From Bacilli bacterium (GTDB lineage Bacteria > Bacillota_I > Bacilli_A > ML615J-28 > CAG-698): a DNA stretch of 8,302 nt. The position numbers and the translations under genes were made by a program. Positions 1 to 5,948 of this stretch are shown one piece after another. The notes beneath the pieces were generated by a model. That model saw only the letters and a program-made list of their open reading frames with translations, had not been told where the DNA came from and searched no databases. Every line of letters starts with the position of its first letter. Position 1 is the first letter of the stretch. The DNA is taken from contig JAQUUM010000046.1 in NCBI GenBank assembly GCA_028693885.1, positions 1 to 8,302 on the forward strand, read 5' to 3'.

Positions 1-483
1 ATATTTTCCATTTGTATTGGCAATTATTACATCTTGTTGTTTGTCAAAAAGATTAATTACAACTTGTGTAATTTCTTCACTATGGTTTTTACATGATTCA
101 TAAACTTTTTTCATGTAAGATATTTTTTCTAAATTAGGTTTTCTTTCAGGCGATATTAATACTTTATGAGCGTTTTTATTTTTTTCAGTTTTAAGTGTTA
201 TTTTAACTGTGTTTTCGTTTTTTGATAAACCAGCTGTTAGCTTTTCTACCAGTCTAACTAAATTATCATAAGAAATTTCATTTGTATATCCATAATATTC
301 AATTTCACCTTTTATTACTCTAATTCCTATCCCATATACATAGTTAGTAGTAATATTTTCAATAACACCTCCAACGAGCTCATAATTATTAGACTTGGTA
401 TCCTCTAAAAATATTTCAGCAAAATCGCTACCGTTAGTAATACACAAATTTAGAAGTTTATTTAATTTTGCTTTTGAAATCAT
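1..483 (-). CDS. TldD/PmbA-family metalloprotease-like protein, N-terminal part (runs off window start)
   Basis: This is a minus-strand reading frame starting at ATG 483, with 161 residues visible and no stop before the window edge. Just upstream is a strong GGAGG ribosome binding site (GGAGGAATT then ATG). The N-terminus fits the TldD/PmbA (TldE) family: an AEIFLED segment near residue 22, then a variable stretch, then YGIGIRVIKGE and YTNEIS around residues 55-75. In the family, TldD and TldE form a peptidase that trims peptides, and TldD carries an HExxxH zinc motif. That part lies outside the window, so TldD cannot be firmly separated from the non-catalytic partner. The GxGIRVI/YTNE wording looks closer to TldD to me. 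The gene is 12 bases after the gltX stop and is probably cotranscribed with it. Substrate unknown. Confidence 0.85.
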   Translation of the reverse strand, partial: MISKAKLNKLLNLCITNGSDFAEIFLEDTKSNNYELVGGVIENITTNYVYGIGIRVIKGEIEYYGYTNEISYDNLVRLVEKLTAGLSKNENTVKITLKTEKNKNAHKVLISPERKPNLEKISYMKKVYESCKNHSEEITQVVINLFDKQQDVIIANTNGKY

Positions 484-495
484 AATTCCTCCAAT

Positions 496-1929
496 TTATA
501 ACCAAGACATACTAATTTTTAATCTTTTAATAGATTCTTCTTTGCCTAAAATATCAGCCATCTCAACAGAACCTCCTGGGGTAACTACCGATGCTGTCAA
601 AGCAATTCTAAGAGCAGAATAAACTGCACCTGCTTTATATTCAAGTTTAGTAGCAATTTCTGTAATTGCATTATGTAAACTTTCTTCATTCCATTCATCA
701 ATCAAACTAAATTTTTTGATTGACTCATTAATGACAACTTTTGCAATATTAGAGTTTAATTTCATTTTTGGAATTTCATACCAGATAGGGTCTATCTGAG
801 AGAATTCATTTATGAACTTTACTTTTTCATCAATTTCACTAAATATTTCAATCCTGTTTTTTAATAAAACTGCAAATTTTCTATAATCATATTTGTCTTT
901 AATACTAGATTTTTCAAAAAATGGAATAGCTAATGTAAAAAAATGTTCAAAATCCATTTCTTTTATATATTCTCCATTAAGCCACTTCATCTTATTTTCA
1001 TCAAATATACTACTTGACTTACTTAATCTATTCACACTGAATTTCTCGATTAACTCAGTTAAACTAAACTTCTCTCTATTTTCTTCAGGACTCCATCCTA
1101 ATAAAGAAATATAATTAACTATCGCTTCTGGTAAATATCCCTTAAGTAAGAAATCATCAAAATTAGCATCACCATATCTTTTACTTAATTTTCTAGTTTC
1201 ATCTTTCATTATTGGTGTTAAATGAATATATTTAGGAATCTCCCAATCAAAAGCTTTATATAACAAATTGTACTTAGGTGTACTACTTAAATATTCGTTT
1301 CCTCTTATTACATGTGTAATCCCCATTAAGTGATCATCAACTACGTTAGCAAAATTATAAGTAGGCATCCCATCCGATTTAATCAACACATTATCTTCTA
1401 ATTCATTGTTATTAATACTTATGTGACCAAAAACCATATCAGTAAATTCACTAATCCCTTGGGTTGGCATATTCTGCCTAATTACATATCTTTCACCTTT
1501 TGCTATTTTTTCCTTTATTTCTGCTTCAGTCAAATTTAAACAATGTTTATCATATTTTCTTATTCCAGAAGAATCAGCCAATGTATCAAGCCTTTCCTTA
1601 GTACAAAAGCAATAATATGCTGCCTTTTTTTCAATCAATATTTGAGCATACTTATTATAAATTTCTTTTCTCTCACTTTGAACATAAGGGCCATAGTCTC
1701 CACCCTCATTAGGGCCTTCATCAAACTCTATCCCAGCAGTTTTCAAAGTACTATAAATTACCTCAACTGCACCTGGAACGTAACGTTCCAAATCTGTATC
1801 TTCAATTCTTAAAATAAATTTACCTTCATTTTGTTTTGCAAACAAATATGCATATAAAGCAGATCTTAAATTACCAACATGCATAAAACCAGTCGGACTA
1901 GGTGCAAATCTTGTTCTAACTTTTTCCAT
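496..1929 (-). CDS. gltX: Glutamyl-tRNA synthetase
   Basis: This is a 477-residue class I aminoacyl-tRNA synthetase that charges tRNA-Glu in the cytoplasm. The Rossmann fold begins at once with RTRFAPSPTG and the HIGH-equivalent HVGN at residues 17-20, followed by RIEDTD at 41-46. A zinc-type cysteine cluster is visible: C107 and C109 (CFC), then C130 (YDKHC). The KMSKS-equivalent is KLSKR at 247-251, preceded by LTPIMKDETR. The C-terminal anticodon-binding domain fills the rest, and the length is normal for the family. HVGN in place of HIGG/HLGG is, to my knowledge, a common Firmicute variant and not a defect. The start is ATG 1929 with AGAGGAAGG just upstream. A terminator-like hairpin lies about 20 bases upstream of the start, and no T-box leader is present. 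The tldD-like gene follows 12 bases downstream, so the two probably form an operon. Discrimination between GluRS and a non-discriminating enzyme cannot be judged by eye. Confidence 0.97.
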   Translation of the reverse strand: MEKVRTRFAPSPTGFMHVGNLRSALYAYLFAKQNEGKFILRIEDTDLERYVPGAVEVIYSTLKTAGIEFDEGPNEGGDYGPYVQSERKEIYNKYAQILIEKKAAYYCFCTKERLDTLADSSGIRKYDKHCLNLTEAEIKEKIAKGERYVIRQNMPTQGISEFTDMVFGHISINNNELEDNVLIKSDGMPTYNFANVVDDHLMGITHVIRGNEYLSSTPKYNLLYKAFDWEIPKYIHLTPIMKDETRKLSKRYGDANFDDFLLKGYLPEAIVNYISLLGWSPEENREKFSLTELIEKFSVNRLSKSSSIFDENKMKWLNGEYIKEMDFEHFFTLAIPFFEKSSIKDKYDYRKFAVLLKNRIEIFSEIDEKVKFINEFSQIDPIWYEIPKMKLNSNIAKVVINESIKKFSLIDEWNEESLHNAITEIATKLEYKAGAVYSALRIALTASVVTPGGSVEMADILGKEESIKRLKISMSWL

Positions 1930-1951
1930 ATTACCTTCCTCTTTGCTTGAA

Positions 1952-1977
1952 AAAATCTCTTATTTCTAAGAGATTTT
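1952..1977 (-). terminator. Terminator-like hairpin over the exporter stop codon, just before gltX
   Basis: Two perfect 11-base arms (1952-1962 and 1967-1977) enclose a 4-base loop that reads GAAA on the minus strand. There the hairpin is followed by a run of T. It contains the TAG stop of the ABC exporter (1968-1966) and ends about 20 bases before the gltX ATG. That is too little space for a promoter between the hairpin and gltX. Confidence 0.8.
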
Positions 1978-3702
1978 AAAGCTTTTGAACTTTTTTATTT
2001 TACTCTTTTGGTTAAGTTGGTTGTACAAAGAATTTTTATTTTTCTCTAATTCTTCTATTTCGCCATATTCAGAAATTTTTCCGTTTTCTAATATAATTAT
2101 TTTATCGCAATCATTCAATTGTGCAATATTGTTAGATAAAATTATAAATATTTTGTTTTTTAGTTTTAAAACTTCATCGATTATTTTTTCATTTTCCGGA
2201 AGATCACAAGCGTTATCTAACAATATAATTTTACTATCCTTATAAAGGCCGTTAGCTAAAATAATTCTTTGTTTAATTATTGGATCTAAATTTTCATCAA
2301 TTATAGTATCTCCACCATCAGGCAAACTTAATACATAATCCTTTAACCCACTTCTATTCAAAGCATCATTATATTTGTAATCATCAAATTCATATGGATA
2401 AACAATATTATTTATTATCGATGTTCTAAATATATCACTTTCAGCAGTAATTGAAGCCATTATATCCCTTAAATAAAAAGTATTTATTTTTGTTATATCA
2501 CAGTTGTTTATTAATATTGAACCAGTCCTTGGTACAGCAAGTTTTGTAAGCAAATTAAATATAGTAGTTTTACCACTTTGAGAATCACCATATATACCAA
2601 TTTTTTGACCTTTTTGAACTTCAAAATTGATATTTTGAAGTTTAAAATCATTATTCAAATAATGAAAATATACATCTTTAAACTTAACACTATATATTTC
2701 ATCTAATGATTCAATGTTCTCAAATTTACTTTCTGATTTAAAAGCAAAAATTTCATCTAAATTTTCTATAGCAGAAGTTATATTAATATTCGAAATTTTT
2801 ATAGCAAGTAAATTCCTAAAAGAACTGAATATTTTTGGTATTAGAAATACACATAAAACTAAAGTACCAACTGTTAGATTAAGTCCAACAGGATCGGCTA
2901 TAACGATCCAAACACCTATAGATATATTAATCGCTAAAACTAATCCAACAAACAAATCACTTATATAATGCTTATTCATCTTATAAAGCAAATTATTTTG
3001 TTTTTTCATCTTAACATTTTTTTCATTCCAATTCTTAAAATTGTCTTCTTCAAACTTTATGCAATTTCTTAACTTTACTGTTTTTACTTTATCTAAAGTT
3101 TCATTCATTATGAATTGACCTTCATTAAGAATCTCTTTTATTTTAGGTTCGCTTTTTTTATAAAGTTTTTGAAAAGTTTTTACCAAAGCATAATAAATCG
3201 GCAAAGTACAAAAAACAACTAATGCAATAAGTGGACTTGAAACAAGCAAAACAATAAGTAAAAAAATTAAAAAAATAGAATCTCCAAAAAAACTCAACAC
3301 ATCATTAGTTATATAACTATCGCCTATTTTACTTGTATCTCTATTAATTCTTTTTATTATTTCTTTCGAAGTCATTTTTTCTATTTCTAGTAAATCAGCT
3401 CTCAAAACAGTTGAATATAAGTTTTCCCTTAAATATTGTGTAACATAATTTCCTAAGGATATATTATTATTTTGATTAATACTATTAAAAATGAAAGATA
3501 AAATACTAGTTAAAGAAAGCATTACTATCCAAAAAACTAATAAATCAAAGTCTTTATTTGGAATAACATTGTCAATTATAACTTTAACTATCCAATAACT
3601 AAAAATAGAAAGAACAGCAGTTAAAATGACCATTAAAACAAGAAATATCAATGAACGAACTTTATTACTGAAAGCTTGCTTAATCAAATTTTTTGTATTC
3701 AT
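1966..3702 (-). CDS. ABC exporter half-transporter with degenerate nucleotide-binding domain
   Basis: The predicted protein has 578 residues. An ABC type-1 exporter membrane domain (about 1-310) is followed by a nucleotide-binding domain (about 340-550). Six hydrophobic segments are visible at roughly 17-38, 53-72, 136-155, 158-176, 249-271 and 275-297. The A-loop Tyr348, Walker A (GDSQSGKTT, 372-380) and Walker B Asp496 are present. By alignment to the family, other ATPase residues are replaced: Q-loop Gln by Ala420, signature LSGGQ by LDPII (472-476), catalytic Glu by Asn497 and H-loop His by Asn524. Substrate unknown; there is no peptidase domain and no partner gene in the window. ATG 3702 was chosen over an upstream in-frame ATG (3753) because GGAGG lies at the right spacing and the exporter fold starts there. 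The frame is intact and has a good promoter, which argues against a pseudogene. It may pair with an ATPase-competent half encoded elsewhere, or act without hydrolysis. Confidence 0.9.
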   Translation of the reverse strand: MNTKNLIKQAFSNKVRSLIFLVLMVILTAVLSIFSYWIVKVIIDNVIPNKDFDLLVFWIVMLSLTSILSFIFNSINQNNNISLGNYVTQYLRENLYSTVLRADLLEIEKMTSKEIIKRINRDTSKIGDSYITNDVLSFFGDSIFLIFLLIVLLVSSPLIALVVFCTLPIYYALVKTFQKLYKKSEPKIKEILNEGQFIMNETLDKVKTVKLRNCIKFEEDNFKNWNEKNVKMKKQNNLLYKMNKHYISDLFVGLVLAINISIGVWIVIADPVGLNLTVGTLVLCVFLIPKIFSSFRNLLAIKISNINITSAIENLDEIFAFKSESKFENIESLDEIYSVKFKDVYFHYLNNDFKLQNINFEVQKGQKIGIYGDSQSGKTTIFNLLTKLAVPRTGSILINNCDITKINTFYLRDIMASITAESDIFRTSIINNIVYPYEFDDYKYNDALNRSGLKDYVLSLPDGGDTIIDENLDPIIKQRIILANGLYKDSKIILLDNACDLPENEKIIDEVLKLKNKIFIILSNNIAQLNDCDKIIILENGKISEYGEIEELEKNKNSLYNQLNQKSKIKKFKSFKIS

Positions 3703-3738
3703 ATATGCCTCCTTCCATAATAATGTTAACTTTAACTT

Positions 3739-3747
3739 ATTATACCA
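3739..3747 (-). promoter_or_regulatory. Extended -10 promoter of the ABC exporter gene
   Basis: On the minus strand TGG-TATAAT (3747 to 3739) is a perfect extended -10 element. The predicted transcription start is near 3732, about 30 bases before the ATG. No good -35 is visible at 17 bases, which is common with an extended -10. Confidence 0.65.
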
Positions 3748-3797
3748 TAACATAAAGAAAAAAACTATATTTTAAATCAAGAAAATTTTAAAAGTAT

Positions 3798-3826
3798 TTG
3801 ACTAATTATAATAATAAATGTATAAT
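3798..3826 (+). promoter_or_regulatory. Promoter of the FMN riboswitch / ribU transcript
   Basis: TTGACT at 3798-3803 and TATAAT at 3821-3826 are separated by exactly 17 bases. This is a near-consensus sigma-A promoter. Its start would fall near 3833, immediately before the riboswitch P1 stem at 3837. Confidence 0.85.
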
Positions 3827-3836
3827 TATTAAGTAG

Positions 3837-3940
3837 TCTTCGGGGTAAGGTTAATTTCCTAACCGGCGGTAAAGTCCGCGAGCTTTTGAGCAGATTTGGT
3901 GTAATTCCAAAACCGACAGTAAAGTCTGGATGAAAGAAGA
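3837..3940 (+). promoter_or_regulatory. FMN riboswitch (RFN element) aptamer
   Basis: The conserved RFN blocks appear in order: CTTCGGGG at the 5' side, ACCGGCGGTAAAGTCCGCGAGC at 3861-3883 (conserved core CCGGCGGTAAAG), then CCGACAGTAAAGTCTGGATG and GAAAGAAGA to 3940. P1 pairs 3837-3841 (TCTTC) with 3936-3940 (GAAGA). The element binds flavin mononucleotide. Here it precedes a riboflavin transporter gene, so FMN is expected to switch transcription off. The loops of the second and fifth helices (about 3851-3857 and 3900-3906) differ from the common TGAAATT wording. The core is otherwise well kept. Confidence 0.96.
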
Positions 3941-3965
3941 TAATATGCTTTTTTTGCATACTTTT

Positions 3966-3991
3966 ACCCTAGAAACTTCTAGGGTTTTTTT
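3966..3991 (+). terminator. Riboswitch expression platform: intrinsic terminator before ribU
   Basis: ACCCTAGA (3966-3973) pairs with TCTAGGGT (3978-3985) around a 4-base loop, followed by a run of seven T. The AGGAGG of the next gene starts 4 bases later, so control is by premature termination. A competing pairing is possible between AGAAG (3935-3939, 3' strand of P1) and CTTCT (3976-3980, right arm of the terminator). This would couple loss of FMN to antitermination; it is inferred. Confidence 0.85.
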
Positions 3992-4005
3992 AATAGGAGG
4001 AATTT

Positions 4006-5121
4006 ATGTTTTTAAGTATTGATTGGACAGCTTTTTTTGACAAACATTTATCTAGCATTATTGCAGGTATTGGACTTTTTTTAGTTTTAATTGCTGTTAT
4101 TTTGAATTTTTTTCAAAGTAATTGCTCTAAAAAAGTAAAAATATCATTGGTTACAACTTTTATTATAGGAATTATATTATTAGCAATAGGTATTATCACT
4201 AATACAAAATGGCCTGAAATACTTTCTTATTTAGGAGTGATTATTTCTATATACGGTTTTGTAGCTTTAATTACAAACTCTTTTAAAAACAAAATTGATA
4301 GAGATAAAATTGTAATCTATTCTATAGTTTTATCCTTAGGATTGTTAGCCTTAATTTTTGGATTGATTAATTTTTCTAAATATTTGATTGTATTACGTGC
4401 GTTTGGAATACTTTTAGCCATCTCATGTTTAATTAGTTTTTTTATAATATATGATGATAAAAAAGAAATTTCTAGATTCAAAACGAAAAATGTAACATTG
4501 GTTGGAATTCTTGGAGCTTTAGGGGTAATATCTATGTTAATAGGTATCCCAATCATGCCAGTTCTCGGCTTTGACTTTTTAAAATTAGATTTTTGTTTAG
4601 TTGTGTTGGTTTGTACATTACTTCTTATTGATTTTAAAACTGCTATAGCAGTTGCTTTTGTTGCAAATTTAGTCGACGGCTTACTAAAACCAGGAGTCAT
4701 ATTTTTGCTTGATCAAGGCATAAATTTTATAGCTAGCACTTTATTCTTAATACCTATTTACTTCTTAGTTTCTTACAGCAAGAAAAGGCTCAATTCAGAA
4801 ATACCTCATAAAACAGTGTTAACTATCTTATACTGCACAATTGCAACAATTTCTACTACTATACTTATGATACTGATTAATTTTTTTATTGTAATACCTA
4901 TTTATGATGCAGCATTTGGTGGTGCAATATCACTTGCTCTTAATCCTATTAATGAAAATAAATTTATTGCAACAATAATAGTTTTTGGATCTTTTAATAT
5001 TATTAAGTGGACTTGTGTCTCGCTTGTAATTTCACTTATCTATAATAGATTTATTAAGTTCAAAAAAACTATTTGTTACGAAGAAATGTTAACTGAAGAA
5101 CTTGAAAAAAGTATATTTTAA
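4006..5121 (+). CDS. ribU: Riboflavin ECF transporter S-component (RibU-like) with N-terminal membrane extension
   Basis: This 371-residue integral membrane protein has about eleven hydrophobic segments. Residues from about 158 onward resemble RibU, the riboflavin-binding S-component of energy-coupling factor transporters. Visible features are the TKNVTLVGILGALG helix start, FLKLDF at 191-196 (RibU-type FxKxDF), and further helices to about 350. S-components of this type work with EcfA/EcfA'/EcfT, none of which is in the window. The FMN riboswitch directly upstream is independent support for riboflavin as the substrate. RibU proteins are usually near 200 residues. Here residues 1-155 add about five hydrophobic segments (about 16-36, 45-65, 69-93, 102-123 and 126-149). 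The start ATG 4006 has AGGAGG at 3995-4000, and the hydrophobic region begins near residue 16. The role of the extension is unknown. The next gene begins 40 bases downstream with no terminator between. Confidence 0.88.
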   Translation: MFLSIDWTAFFDKHLSSIIAGIGLFLVLIAVILNFFQSNCSKKVKISLVTTFIIGIILLAIGIITNTKWPEILSYLGVIISIYGFVALITNSFKNKIDRDKIVIYSIVLSLGLLALIFGLINFSKYLIVLRAFGILLAISCLISFFIIYDDKKEISRFKTKNVTLVGILGALGVISMLIGIPIMPVLGFDFLKLDFCLVVLVCTLLLIDFKTAIAVAFVANLVDGLLKPGVIFLLDQGINFIASTLFLIPIYFLVSYSKKRLNSEIPHKTVLTILYCTIATISTTILMILINFFIVIPIYDAAFGGAISLALNPINENKFIATIIVFGSFNIIKWTCVSLVISLIYNRFIKFKKTICYEEMLTEELEKSIF

Positions 5122-5125
5122 TTTC

Positions 5126-5155
5126 TTGTTTCTTTTATATTTAATATGATATACT
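5126..5155 (+). promoter_or_regulatory. Extended -10 promoter of the DUF1624 gene (predicts leaderless mRNA)
   Basis: TGA-TATACT (5147-5155) is an extended -10 element, with a weak -35 TTGTTT at 5126-5131 and an 18-base spacer. Seven bases beyond the -10 is 5162, the A of the ATG. No ribosome binding site is present. An in-frame TGA at 5147-5149 excludes an upstream start. Confidence 0.6.
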
Positions 5156-5161
5156 AATGTT

Positions 5162-5923
5162 ATGAAAAAAAGAATTTGGGAATTAGATTTTCTAAGAGGC
5201 TTCGCCTTTATTTTAATGGTTTTCGATCACTTCACTTTTGACTTATCTATCCTTCAAACAACTGTATGGTGGAATGCAAATCCACATATACTTAGCAATT
5301 TATGCAATTTTGCAATTAATTATAGGGATAGCGGATTTTCAATGGCGATTAGAATAGCCCTAATATCAGGCGTTTTTATATTTGTATCTGGGATATGTGG
5401 CAATTTATCAAGAAATAATTTCAAAAGAGGTTTAAAACTTGGCATAGTTGCAATTTTACTTACTACTATAACAGCTATCTTTACCGAAATTTCAGGTGTT
5501 TACATTACAATTTGGTTTGGAATACTACATCTTTTAGCCTTTTCAATTTTAGTTACTCCACTGTTACTAAAGATCCCAAAAATTATTAATATTATAATTG
5601 CTTTGATAATTATATGCTTAGGGATTTATTTTGGCACTATTAATAGTACTGTAGATTTGCCAAAAATATTAATGATATTTAATTTTAACATAGTTGCCTC
5701 AGCTGACTATTACCCAATTTTCCCATTCTTAGGAGTTTATATCCTAGGACTTGTATTTGGCAACATTATTTATAAAAATAAAACTTCTATTTTCCCAAAT
5801 GCAAAAACCACTGTTGTTTCTCCCCTACTTTTCATCGGAAAACATAGCCTAATATTTTATTTTGCACATCAAGTACTTTTATTCGTAATTCTTTATATTT
5901 TTGGTTTAATCTTTATTTTATAA
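5162..5923 (+). CDS. DUF1624 (heparan-alpha-glucosaminide N-acetyltransferase-like) membrane protein
   Basis: This 253-residue polytopic membrane protein matches the DUF1624/HGSNAT-like acyltransferase pattern. It has RIWELDFLRG at residues 4-13, MVFDHF at 19-24 (His23), and FVSGICGNLSR at 74-84. FGILHLLA at 119-126 (His123) follows, then SADYYPIFPFLGVYILG at 180-196 and GKHSLIFYFAHQ at 226-237 (His236). Relatives are membrane acetyltransferases acting on sugar or glycan substrates; the substrate here is unknown. Length is normal for the bacterial family. The start must be ATG 5162: an in-frame stop lies 15 bases upstream, and the conserved ELDFLRG begins at residue 7. There is no Shine-Dalgarno sequence, and an extended -10 element ends 6 bases before the start. 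Read-through from the riboswitch-controlled ribU is also possible, since no terminator separates them. It ends at the shared terminator with convergent cca. Confidence 0.87.
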   Translation: MKKRIWELDFLRGFAFILMVFDHFTFDLSILQTTVWWNANPHILSNLCNFAINYRDSGFSMAIRIALISGVFIFVSGICGNLSRNNFKRGLKLGIVAILLTTITAIFTEISGVYITIWFGILHLLAFSILVTPLLLKIPKIINIIIALIIICLGIYFGTINSTVDLPKILMIFNFNIVASADYYPIFPFLGVYILGLVFGNIIYKNKTSIFPNAKTTVVSPLLFIGKHSLIFYFAHQVLLFVILYIFGLIFIL

Positions 5924-5948
5924 AACTCCATCAATCTGATGGAGTTTT
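5922..5948. terminator. Shared bidirectional terminator of DUF1624 and cca
   Basis: AAAACTCCATCA (5922-5933) and TGATGGAGTTTT (5937-5948) form a perfect 12-pair stem with a 3-base loop. On the plus strand it is followed by TTTTTC and T8, a strong intrinsic terminator for DUF1624. On the minus strand the tail is weaker (TTTTATAAAA). The last cca codons and its TGA stop lie inside the stem. Confidence 0.88.

Noticed and set aside
395..622. Plus-strand open frame of 75 codons across the tldD-like start and gltX end
   Set aside because: It is antisense to two well-supported genes, has no ribosome binding site and shows no recognisable motif.
1930..2100. T-box leader in front of gltX
   Set aside because: No T-box core (AGGGTGG type) or specifier-like leader is present; the DNA upstream is exporter coding sequence.
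3703..3753. Longer form of the ABC exporter starting at ATG 3753
   Set aside because: The 17 extra residues are encoded across the promoter -10 and the GGAGG that serves ATG 3702, so they are leader DNA.
3777..3959. Minus-strand open frame of 60 codons through the FMN riboswitch
   Set aside because: It is antisense to a structured RNA with conserved blocks and has no start signals.
4317..4700. Minus-strand open frame of 127 codons inside ribU
   Set aside because: It is a shadow of the ribU frame: Lys/Pro/Asn-rich antisense of membrane codons, with no start signals.
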